Source: Paractinoplanes toevensis (GTDB lineage Bacteria > Actinomycetota > Actinomycetes > Mycobacteriales > Micromonosporaceae). Taken from it: 34,152 nt of DNA. The number at the start of each line of letters is the position of its first letter. Within the stretch, counting starts at the first letter, position 1. The stretch covers positions 1 to 34,152 of the forward strand of contig NZ_BOQN01000091.1 in NCBI RefSeq assembly GCF_018332695.1, given 5' to 3'. Below, piece after piece: positions 28,075 to 34,152 of this stretch. The notes below the pieces were generated by a model. It searched no databases and had not been told where the DNA came from. It saw nothing but the letters and a program-made list of their open reading frames with translations. The position numbers were made by a program, and so were the translations under genes.

Positions 28075-30501
28075 TCATTCGTCCTCGGTGACCGCCGCGG
28101 TGATCCGGTGCAGCGCGAACGTGTGCAGCGTCTCGGTGCGCTCGTCCTCGGCCCGCAGGTAACCGGCGCTCAGCGACACCGGGCGCACCAGCCGGGACAG
28201 CGTGGCGCCGTGCGAGTCGACATAACCCACCCACACCCGGGCCTTGTCCCGCACGGCCTGCTGGAGCACCTCCATCGCCTCACCGTGCCGCTGCACCGAG
28301 GTGAGACCGGTCACGCTCTGCCCGTTCGCGGCGCGCACGGTGATCGGCGCCCGCCGGGCCGCGCGGGTGGCGATGTCGCCGCGGCGCAACTGCTCGACCA
28401 CCCCGGCCAGACGGGGTCCGGCCAGGAGCTGGGGCGCGGCCTGGTCGGCCAGGCGCGCCGCCAGGGTGGTACGGGTGGGAGCGCGCCGAACCTTGGGGCG
28501 GGAGAGTACGGCCGCACCGACGGCGTCCTCGGCCACCGGCGCGAAACCGGCGTCCCGCAACTGGCTCAGCAACCGAGCCACCTGCAGCGGGCTGACCAGC
28601 ACGGTCGGCGCGATCTGCCGCAGGCCGAGCGGGGCCAGCCGCCGGTCCGCGAGCACCTCGGCGACCAGCGCCTCGTCGTCGCTGCGCAGGTAGGAGCCGG
28701 CCGACCCGGACCGCAGGCCGCCGTGCCGGCGCGCGGCGTCGTCGATCATGTAGGTCAGGGTCTGCGGCACCGGCGTGCGGGACCGGCGCTTGAACAGCGA
28801 GTGCAGGTCGGTCGCCGTGTAACCGACGTCGAGGGCCCGGCGCACGCTGGCCGGGGTGACCCGGAAGACGCTGGCGCCGCCCGCCGATTCCGGCTCGGCC
28901 ACCACGTCGAGCTCGGCGGCCAGCTCCGGCTCGGGCGGGCCGGGCACCACCACGGACAGGTCGGCCTGCACCAGCACGTGGTCGACCGGGGCCGGCAGGA
29001 GGGCGTCCAGCGTGCGCACGGCGTCGTGCGGCGTCTGACCGGCCGCCGCCCGCACGCCCAGCGGGTCGTTCTCGTCGTCGTCCGGATCCTCCAGCAGCAG
29101 CCGGGCGAACGAGGTGAGCGCACCCAGCGCGGTCACCCCGAGCAGCGCGGCCCCGGCGAGAGCGTCCCGGTGGGCGGCCTCCCGGCCCCGGGCGCGGCGG
29201 GGCGCCTGCCAGGCCAGCAGCTCGAGCACCTCGTCGACGGCCGGGGCGGTGCCCGGCTCGAGGCCGGCCAGCACCAGCAGCGCCTCGCGGCGGGCCTGCG
29301 GTGCGCCCGCCCGCTCGGCCTCCGGCGCCAGCGCGTTGATCGGCCGGTCCCGGTCGTCGCGGGAACCGACCAGGCCGGGCTGACGGGTCATCACCATCCA
29401 GGCCCGGGCCAGGGTGTGCCAGCGCTGGGCGATGCTCAGGGCCCGCCACAGGTCGTACGCCCCGGTCGGCAGGAAGATCTCGTCGACCGCGCCGCCGGCC
29501 CGGCTCACCGTCACCGACCGGGAGCTGCCGGCCGCGTCGGTCTCGCCGAGCAGACCGGCCGTGTAGGCGATCTCCAGCAGCAGGGCCGCGCCCGCATCGT
29601 CGAGGCCGGCCGACCGGGCCAGCCGGCGCAGGTCACGGACGCCAAGACCACCGGCCCGCAGCACCGGGGCGGGCTCACCGCCGAGCGCCTCGAGCAGGGC
29701 TTCCGCGCTGCGTACCGCCTCCATCGCCTGCCCGGCACCGGCCGAGTCGACCGACTTCCGGTCGCGGGCGGAGCCAGCCGGCAGCGGCGGGAACGGCCGC
29801 AGCTCGCCGAGCGGACCGGTCTCCCGGCGCAGCAGCATGCCCACCTCGCGGGGAAGCTCGACCAGCTCGCCGTCCGGCCGTGGGGCCCGGCCGGCCTCCG
29901 AGATCGGCACCAGGATGTGCTGCTCGACCAGCCAGCGCACCGGCTCGGCCATCGCGTCGCGGTTCAGCGCGCCGATCGGCGGCCCGGCGGCCAGCCGGTC
30001 GAGCACGGCGCGGGCACCGGCCGGCGCGGCCAGCACCGTACGGCGCAGCTTGGCCCGGTCGGCGCAGAGGGCCGCGGCCTGCGGGTCGAGGTAGTCGGCC
30101 GGGCGGCCCAGACCGGCCGGGTAGGGCGACGTGACCTCGTCGACCGCACCGGCCACGGCCAGGGCGTCCTCGGGGCCGTGCAGCAGGAACCGGACCCGGA
30201 GCCGGTCGATCGCCACCCGCACGTCGTCCGCCGGCGTGCTGCCGGACAGCTCGAGGATGGCGTCGACCGAGGTCAAGGCGTTGTCGGCGGAACGGCTGAG
30301 CCGGGCCGCGTCGAGGATGCGCAGGGTGAACTCGTCCAGGCCGTCGAGGCAGCGCGCGACCGAGCCGCGGGACTGGGCGCGCACGGCCAGCGCCGAGATG
30401 TCGGCGGGCACGGGCACGACGAGGTCGGGGCGCAGCTGGATGAGCGCGCCCAGCGCCTCGTCGGTGAGCGACCGTAGTTGATCGGCAAATGTGGTGGCCA
30501 T
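28075..30501 (-). CDS. Helicase-associated (Helicase_C_3 / XPB-linked) WYL-like protein
   Basis: 808 residues. The centre carries the Helicase_C_3 segment seen beside XPB-like helicases (HVLVQADLSVVVPGPPEPEL to ALDVGYTATDLHSLFKRRSRTPVPQTLTYMIDDAARRHG). The end resembles a WYL ligand-binding domain (VRDKARVWVGYVDSHGATLSRLVRPVSLSAGYLRAED). The N-terminal 500 residues are helical, with winged-helix-like stretches but no Walker motif, so it is not itself a helicase. Position 57 bp before the XPB gene on the same strand suggests a working partnership. ATG 30501 is chosen because MATTFADQLRSLTDEAL begins family-like sequence. TAGCGT (30515-30510) lies 8 bases upstream, suggesting a leaderless mRNA. 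The frame is open to 30855 without support. Confidence 0.87.
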   Translation of the reverse strand: MATTFADQLRSLTDEALGALIQLRPDLVVPVPADISALAVRAQSRGSVARCLDGLDEFTLRILDAARLSRSADNALTSVDAILELSGSTPADDVRVAIDRLRVRFLLHGPEDALAVAGAVDEVTSPYPAGLGRPADYLDPQAAALCADRAKLRRTVLAAPAGARAVLDRLAAGPPIGALNRDAMAEPVRWLVEQHILVPISEAGRAPRPDGELVELPREVGMLLRRETGPLGELRPFPPLPAGSARDRKSVDSAGAGQAMEAVRSAEALLEALGGEPAPVLRAGGLGVRDLRRLARSAGLDDAGAALLLEIAYTAGLLGETDAAGSSRSVTVSRAGGAVDEIFLPTGAYDLWRALSIAQRWHTLARAWMVMTRQPGLVGSRDDRDRPINALAPEAERAGAPQARREALLVLAGLEPGTAPAVDEVLELLAWQAPRRARGREAAHRDALAGAALLGVTALGALTSFARLLLEDPDDDENDPLGVRAAAGQTPHDAVRTLDALLPAPVDHVLVQADLSVVVPGPPEPELAAELDVVAEPESAGGASVFRVTPASVRRALDVGYTATDLHSLFKRRSRTPVPQTLTYMIDDAARRHGGLRSGSAGSYLRSDDEALVAEVLADRRLAPLGLRQIAPTVLVSPLQVARLLSQLRDAGFAPVAEDAVGAAVLSRPKVRRAPTRTTLAARLADQAAPQLLAGPRLAGVVEQLRRGDIATRAARRAPITVRAANGQSVTGLTSVQRHGEAMEVLQQAVRDKARVWVGYVDSHGATLSRLVRPVSLSAGYLRAEDERTETLHTFALHRITAAVTEDE

Positions 30502-30585
30502 CGAGTTCAACGCTAGCCGTCGTGGGACGATATTGAAGTGTCCGGGCGAGGCGCCCGGCTCACCGAACACCTGAAGGGGAGATCC

Positions 30586-30789
30586 GTGGCCGCTCAGAAC
30601 AAGTTGCCGGGCACCGACGTCAGCGGGGGCGCCGGACCGCGGCAGACCCGGCCGGTCTCGACCAAGGGCCACCTGAACGTCGCCGAGCTGGTCTCCGACC
30701 GGGCCGCGGCCCCGTCCCCGTTCGGCGACGACCAGACCTTCCCGCTGCCCGTGGAGCACCTGAACTACATCCCGTCGACCCCCGCGTGA
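30586..30789 (+). CDS. Small conserved hypothetical protein
   Basis: 67 residues, soluble and probably mostly disordered: VAAQNKLPGTDVSGG, then TRPVSTKGHLNVAELVSDRAA and a C-terminal FPLPVEHLNYIPSTPA. I do not recognise a family. GTG 30586 has AAGGGGAG just upstream, and codon use is strongly GC3-biased, so the gene looks real. A short hairpin CCGGGC/GCCCGG (30542-30547/30553-30558) sits in the leader. The stop overlaps the HAD gene start by 4 bases (GTGA), so the two are coupled. It is divergent from the helicase-associated gene. Confidence 0.65.
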   Translation: MAAQNKLPGTDVSGGAGPRQTRPVSTKGHLNVAELVSDRAAAPSPFGDDQTFPLPVEHLNYIPSTPA

Positions 30790-31397
30790 GCGGTGCGGTC
30801 GGTTTCGATCTGGACATGACCCTGATCGACTCCCGGCCGGGGATCCACGCGGCATACCGCGCGCTGACCGCCAGGACCGGCGTCTTCGTCGACGCCGACC
30901 TGGCCGTCACCCGGCTCGGTCCGCCGCTGCGCACCGAGTTGAGCGAGTGGTTCCCGGCCGAGGACGTCGAGGCGGCGGTGACCACCTACCGCGCGCTCTA
31001 CCCGGAGTACGCGATCACGCCGACCGTGCCCACGCCCGGTGCGGTCGAGGCCCTCGCCGCGGTGCGCGCGCTGGGCCTGCGGGTCGTCGTGGTGACCTCG
31101 AAGCTGGGCACGCTGGCCCGGCTGCACCTGGACCACCTCGGCATGACCGCCGACGAGCTGGCCGGTGACCTGTTCGCCGAGGGCAAGGCGGCGGCGCTGA
31201 CCGAGCACGGCGTGCGGTGGTATGTCGGAGATCACGTCGCCGACATGATCGCGGCCCGTACCGCGGGGGTGCCCGGCATCGGCGTGACCACCGGCCCGTG
31301 CTCCGCCGAGGAATTGCGTTCTGCGGGCGCTTCGTACGTATTGCCCGACCTCAACCCGTTCCCCCAGCTGCTACGCGAGATTGCAGTTGGGCCGTAG
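30786..31397 (+). CDS. HAD-superfamily phosphatase (phosphoglycolate phosphatase-like)
   Basis: 203 residues. Motif I is FDLDMTLIDSRPG (nucleophile Asp8, acid/base Asp10; Met instead of the usual Gly). Motif II is VVVTSK, motif III Lys lies in EGKAAAL, and motif IV is WYVGDHVADMIAARTAG. A helical cap domain (about 15-80) places it in subclass I, with phosphoglycolate phosphatase and related enzymes. Substrate unknown. GTG 30786 overlaps the stop of the preceding small gene. A cold-shock gene follows after 62 bp. Confidence 0.9.
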   Translation: MSGAVGFDLDMTLIDSRPGIHAAYRALTARTGVFVDADLAVTRLGPPLRTELSEWFPAEDVEAAVTTYRALYPEYAITPTVPTPGAVEALAAVRALGLRVVVVTSKLGTLARLHLDHLGMTADELAGDLFAEGKAAALTEHGVRWYVGDHVADMIAARTAGVPGIGVTTGPCSAEELRSAGASYVLPDLNPFPQLLREIAVGP

Positions 31398-31459
31398 CCC
31401 ACGCTTTCAGTAGCCTTGCCGTGAGCGGTTGTTTCCATTGAGTGAAGTTGAGGTCAGCG

Positions 31460-31849
31460 GTGCCCACGGGTCGAGTGAAGTGGTACGACGCGGCGAAGGG
31501 ATTCGGGTTCGTCACCAGCGATGAGGGCGGTGACGTGTTCCTGCCCAAGGGGGCGCTCCCGGCCGGCACCGCTGAGTTGAAGGCGGGCCAGCGAGTCGAG
31601 TTCGGCGTGGTGGACAGCCGCAAGGGTGCGCAGGCGATGGGCGTGAAGCTCATCGACGCGCCGCCAACCCTGGCGGAGTTGCGCAGGCGCCCGGCCGACC
31701 AGCTGCACAGCATGATCGAAGACATGATCAAGGTGCTCGAGGTGCAGGTGCAGCCGGGGCTCTCGCGTGGTCGCTACCCCGACAAGAAGACCGCGCAGAC
31801 GATTGCGCAGGTCGTGCACGCGGTGGCGCGGGAGTTCGAAGTCTCCTAG
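31460..31849 (+). CDS. Cold-shock domain protein with C-terminal extension
   Basis: 129 residues. A CspA-like OB fold (1-65) has RNP1 KGFGFV (13-18), RNP2 DVFLPKG and GRVKWYD at the start. About 60 helical residues follow (LAELRRRPADQLHSMIEDMIKVLE), roughly doubling the normal cold-shock protein. It should bind single-stranded RNA or DNA. The same gene neighbourhood (cold-shock protein convergent with menaquinone genes) occurs in streptomycetes, to my knowledge. GTG 31460 is preceded by a weak GAGGT. Its TAG stop shares a CTAG with the convergent MqnD stop. Confidence 0.9.
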   Translation: MPTGRVKWYDAAKGFGFVTSDEGGDVFLPKGALPAGTAELKAGQRVEFGVVDSRKGAQAMGVKLIDAPPTLAELRRRPADQLHSMIEDMIKVLEVQVQPGLSRGRYPDKKTAQTIAQVVHAVAREFEVS

Positions 31850-32658
31850 AGGAACGGCTTTACCGACGGTGTCAGACCCGCCGCCGCCGAACGTTGAAGC
31901 AGGGCGTCGGCGGCGGCGAGTCCGTCTCGGCCCAGATCCAGGGTGAACTCGTTCACATAGAGCTCGATGTGCTGCCTCACCACCTCGGGCTCCATCTCCT
32001 GCGCGTTGGCCAGGATGAACTCGCGGCTCGCGTCGGGGTTGGCCCAGGCCATGCTCACCGAGTTGCGGATCCACTCGGTCGCCTGGGCCGGGTCGACCGC
32101 GCCCTTCTTCGCCAGGATCGCGCCGAGCGGGATCGGCAGGCCGGTGTCGGCCTCCCACCACTCGCCCAGGTCGGCCAGGGCCACCAGGTCGTAGCGCTGG
32201 TAGGTGAAGCGGGCCTCGTGGATGACCAGGCCGGCGTCGTAGGTGCCGGCGGCGACGCCCGGCATGATCTGGTGGAACGGGACCACCTCGATCTTGGCCG
32301 GCTGCTTGCCGGCGGCCCAGAGGCGGAACAGAAGGTACGCCGTGGTGCGGTCGCCGGGGACGGCCACCGTGGCGCCGGTCAGGTCCTGATCGGCCGAGCG
32401 GGCCAGCACCAGCGGGCCGCAACCGCGGCCGAGGGCGCCGCCGGTGGGCAGCAGGTCGTAGTTGTCGAGCAGCCAGGGCAGCGCCGCGTAGCTCACCTTG
32501 ACCAGATCGAACTCACCACGCTCGGCCGCCGTGTTGGTGACGTCGACGTCGGCGAAGGTCAGGTTGATCTCGGGAGTGCCCGGGATGAGCCCGTGCACCA
32601 GAGCGTGGAAGACGAACGTGTCATTGGGGCACGGTGAGACCGCGATGGAAAGCGCCAC
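31846..32658 (-). CDS. mqnD: 1,4-dihydroxy-6-naphthoate synthase (futalosine pathway)
   Basis: 270 residues. The signature SPCPNDTFVFHALVHG near the start, TFADVDVTNTAAERGEFDLVKVSYAALPWL, GRGCGPLVLAR and the periplasmic-binding-like fold (TVAVPGDRTTAYLLFRLW, then GLVIHEARFTYQ) identify MqnD. This enzyme converts cyclic de-hypoxanthine futalosine to 1,4-dihydroxy-6-naphthoate in menaquinone synthesis. GTG 32658 is chosen because TAGCGT (32671-32666) lies 7 bases upstream, suggesting a leaderless transcript of its own. GTG 32667 and longer forms are possible. It lies about 70 bp after mqnB on the same strand, with three DnaA-box-like sites around the junction. Confidence 0.92.
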   Translation of the reverse strand: MALSIAVSPCPNDTFVFHALVHGLIPGTPEINLTFADVDVTNTAAERGEFDLVKVSYAALPWLLDNYDLLPTGGALGRGCGPLVLARSADQDLTGATVAVPGDRTTAYLLFRLWAAGKQPAKIEVVPFHQIMPGVAAGTYDAGLVIHEARFTYQRYDLVALADLGEWWEADTGLPIPLGAILAKKGAVDPAQATEWIRNSVSMAWANPDASREFILANAQEMEPEVVRQHIELYVNEFTLDLGRDGLAAADALLQRSAAAGLTPSVKPFL

Positions 32659-32729
32659 GAATGCCACGCTAGACCCGCAATGGCCACCCGGCGCGGCACG
32701 CCACCTGTCTTCCATCCCACATGGTGAGG

Positions 32730-32771
32730 TTATCCACAGGCTGTCCACAGGGCGCCGGAAGCTGTGGACAA
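32730..32771. promoter_or_regulatory. Cluster of three DnaA-box-like sites
   Basis: TTATCCACA (32730-32738), CTGTCCACA (32741-32749) and, inverted, TGTGGACAA (32763-32771). The first is a perfect classical DnaA box, and the third is the inverse of TTGTCCACA, the box preferred in high-GC actinomycetes. All lie in the last codons of mqnB, and the mqnB stop codon is inside the first box. Confidence 0.5.
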
Positions 32772-33362
32772 CGCGGCGAAGGCCTCTTTGAGCCGCCACG
32801 CCGCCCGGTCCCGGGGCCCGATCGGGTTGGAGATCGTCCGTAGTTCGATGAACGGGACGTTCGCGCCGGCCGCCGCGGTCGCCACCCCGAAGCCCTCCAT
32901 CGCCTCGGCCATCGCTCGCGGGAAACGTTCGCTCAGAGCGTCCGCGGTCGTGGCGGTGCCGGTGACCGTGGCCAGGGTGAGCACGTCACCGCTGATCGCG
33001 TCGGGCAGGGCCGCGGTCAGGCCCTTGAGCAGCAGCGGGTCGGCCGCGAGCAGGCTGCTGCCGAAGCCCAGCTCCTCGATCGCCAGGAAGCCGCCGGGCG
33101 ATTCCGCGCCCAGGTCGGCGGCGATGCTGCGGACACCGAGGACGGTCGCGCCGACGGGTGCGCGGCCGGGGAAGCCACCGGCGATGCCGGCGCTGATCAC
33201 CGCGCGGTAGCGGCCGGTGGCGAGCAGGCGGGCGGTCCCGGCGGCGGCCGCCGCCGGTCCCACGCCGATCGGCTCGACCACGACATGGCCCGGGTCGGCC
33301 CCGGCGCGGACGGCATCGGCCTCGGCGGCCACCGCGGTGACCACAAGCAGGGGGTACGGCAT
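32730..33362 (-). CDS. mqnB: Futalosine hydrolase
   Basis: 210 residues of the nucleoside-phosphorylase/hydrolase fold: LLVVTAVAAEADAV at the start, VISAGIAGGFPGRAPVG, and AMAEAMEGFGVATAAAGANVPFIELRTISNPIGPRD, in which the Glu-Gly-Phe and Arg-x-Ile-Ser-Asn segments shape the base and ribose pocket. It releases hypoxanthine from futalosine, the step before cyclisation, so it works one or two steps ahead of MqnD encoded next to it. ATG 33362 overlaps the stop of the upstream gene by 4 bases (ATGA). The last codons form a cluster of DnaA-box-like sites. Confidence 0.92.
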   Translation of the reverse strand: MPYPLLVVTAVAAEADAVRAGADPGHVVVEPIGVGPAAAAAGTARLLATGRYRAVISAGIAGGFPGRAPVGATVLGVRSIAADLGAESPGGFLAIEELGFGSSLLAADPLLLKGLTAALPDAISGDVLTLATVTGTATTADALSERFPRAMAEAMEGFGVATAAAGANVPFIELRTISNPIGPRDRAAWRLKEAFAALSTASGALWTACG

Positions 33363-34152
33363 CAGCGGTCGTCATCCTCCGCGGAGCGCTCGCCGCTCCC
33401 GTTCGTGGACTGCCCGTTCGTGGACTGCCCGTTTGTCGACTGCCCGTTTGTCGACTGCCCTGCGGAGGAGGGCCGGTAGACGTGGAACCCGGGCGGCGCG
33501 AGCGCGGGGTCCGGCTTGGTCGCTTGTGATCTTTCCGGTCCGGGCTGGGCTGCGGTCCCGCCGGGCTGGGCTGCGGTCCCGCCGGGCGCTGCGGTCCCGT
33601 CGCCTCGGGCTCCGGTCGTGGCTGGCGGCGAGGTGGGCTGCGGCGGGTCGGTCTGCTTGCGCTTGCCGAATCCCCACTTGCGCCGACCCTTGCCCGATAT
33701 TTCGGAAATGTCGGTAAGGGTGGGCGGGATGGTGGGGCTTTCGACTCGGGTGCGGTCGGCGGATTGAGCCTGGGTCGCCGAGTGCCCGGCCTGCGGCGCC
33801 CTCGGCGTCGGGGGGTTGGGCCTGTTTCGCACCGGAACGGTGGGAGCCTCGGGCCAGGGATCGATCGGCTCGGCCCGCCCGCCTGGCCTCGATCCGTCGG
33901 TGGTCGCGGTTTGGCCGCCGATTCCGGTCTGGCCGCCGGCCTTGGTCTGGCCGCCGGCCTTGGTCTGGCCGCCGGCTTGGGCCTGGCCGCCGGCTTGGGC
34001 CTGGCCGCCGGCTTGGGCCTGGCCGCCGGCTTGGGCTTGGCCGCCGGCTTGGACCTGGCCGGCGGTGGGAGCCTGGCCGGCCGCGCCGGCGTTGCCGTCG
34101 GTTGATGCTCGACCGCTGCCGCTGCCGCTGCCGCTGCCGCTGCCGCTGCTGC
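33362..34152 (-). CDS. Low-complexity, disordered protein (5' end beyond window)
   Basis: The minus-strand frame is open from the window edge to a TGA at 33364-33362, giving at least 262 residues. Reading from the edge there is a Gly-Ser run, about nine AGGQAQ-type hexapeptides, a Pro-rich basic part, GKGRRKWGFGKRKQ, a GGTAAQP triplicate, APPGFHVYRPS, four QSTNG repeats and an acidic end (ERSAEDDDR). It is predicted to be disordered and cytosolic, with no domain in view. Coupled to mqnB by an ATGA overlap. In streptomycetes a DUF3027 protein occupies a similar slot; that could be the unseen N-terminus, which I cannot confirm. Internal GTG codons such as 33832 would give shorter forms. Confidence 0.6.
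   Translation of the reverse strand, partial: SSGSGSGSGSGSGRASTDGNAGAAGQAPTAGQVQAGGQAQAGGQAQAGGQAQAGGQAQAGGQTKAGGQTKAGGQTGIGGQTATTDGSRPGGRAEPIDPWPEAPTVPVRNRPNPPTPRAPQAGHSATQAQSADRTRVESPTIPPTLTDISEISGKGRRKWGFGKRKQTDPPQPTSPPATTGARGDGTAAPGGTAAQPGGTAAQPGPERSQATKPDPALAPPGFHVYRPSSAGQSTNGQSTNGQSTNGQSTNGSGERSAEDDDR
33401..33460. repeat. Four 15-bp tandem repeats (QSTNG)
   Basis: Two units of GTTCGTGGACTGCCC (33401-33430) and two of GTTTGTCGACTGCCC (33431-33460), in frame in the disordered protein gene. The pairwise sequence difference shows stepwise duplication. Confidence 0.9.
33540..33599. repeat. Three imperfect 21-bp tandem repeats (GGTAAQP)
   Basis: Units begin at 33540, 33561 and 33582; the third is 3 bp shorter. 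They share GGGCTGGGCTGCGGTCCCG and keep the reading frame of the disordered protein. Confidence 0.8.
33911..34072. repeat. About nine 18-bp tandem repeats (AGGQAQ/AGGQTK)
   Basis: Units of CTGGCCGCCGGCTTGGGC type follow without gaps from 33911 to 34072. Four central copies (33965-34036) are identical and the outer ones diverge. Each encodes six residues of the disordered protein. Confidence 0.92.

Noticed and set aside
28051..30477. 808-residue plus-strand open frame
   Set aside because: It is the complement of the helicase-associated protein gene and contains no family signature.
32730..32771. Chromosomal replication origin
   Set aside because: Only three boxes, no AT-rich unwinding region and no dnaA, dnaN or gyrase genes nearby.
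33401..34072. CRISPR-like array
   Set aside because: The repeats are 15-21 bp, directly contiguous without spacers, and in frame within a protein gene. No cas gene is present.

Overview
The window is about 70% GC, with many GTG starts, strong G/C bias at third codon positions and typical actinomycete gene families: WhiJ-like HTH plus DUF397 pairs, an MFS-thymidylate kinase fusion, a bacterial XPB helicase, Ku with split LigD modules, futalosine-pathway menaquinone genes and type VII-like small proteins. Together these suggest a filamentous actinomycete close to Micromonosporaceae (Actinoplanes or Micromonospora type). It is mostly ordinary chromosome, with two accessory-looking patches at about 12.6-16.5 kb and 20.0-20.9 kb.

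Layout. 1-641 (-): truncated PLP amino acid deaminase/aldolase. 703-2982 (+): MFS transporter fused to thymidylate kinase. 2975-4205: divergent AraC regulator and DUF2000 protein. 4207-5400 (-): DNA polymerase III delta-prime subunit, divergent from a YbaB / EspC-like / WXG-like trio (5543-6778). 7024-8649 (-): LPXTG surface protein, divergent from a PSP1/RicT protein. 9668-11389 (-): membrane metallophosphoesterase. 11461-11534: tRNA-Thr(CGU). 11583-12636 (-): DJ-1/PfpI protein and a DUF2231 membrane protein. 12998-13991: two DUF6232-like paralogues, each behind a related structured leader. 14164-15786: HTH-DUF5753 regulator and two DUF397 proteins. 15848-17573: DUF6226-like protein and a geranylgeranyl-reductase-family flavoprotein, converging on a 66-bp tandem duplication. 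17653-19987: acetyltransferase, TetR and MFS operon with a likely operator. 19988-20933: gene-poor repeat island with inverted arms. 20934-25585: NHEJ region, with Ku-Nudix-MFS on minus divergent from ligase and polymerase modules on plus. 25620-26359: PadR and HAAS pair. 26356-30501 (-): XPB helicase and a helicase-associated/WYL-like protein. 30586-31849 (+): small protein, HAD phosphatase, cold-shock protein. 31846-34152 (-): MqnD, MqnB and the disordered tail of an incomplete protein.

How the parts relate. Replication and repair are well represented (Tmk, HolB, Ku, LigD modules, XPB). Menaquinone supply is represented by MqnB and MqnD, and possibly by the geranylgeranyl-reductase-like enzyme. 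Three local regulators have visible or probable operators: TetR, PadR and possibly a dyad in front of the MFS-Tmk gene.

The most interesting signals are: a probable ATC start with a perfect dyad before MFS-Tmk; the two paralogous leaders with a covarying hairpin before the DUF6232-like genes; a consistent leaderless-promoter spacing before about ten transcription-unit-first genes; and the inverted-repeat island at 20.0-20.9 kb. All calls come from reading the sequence by eye; no database search was possible.
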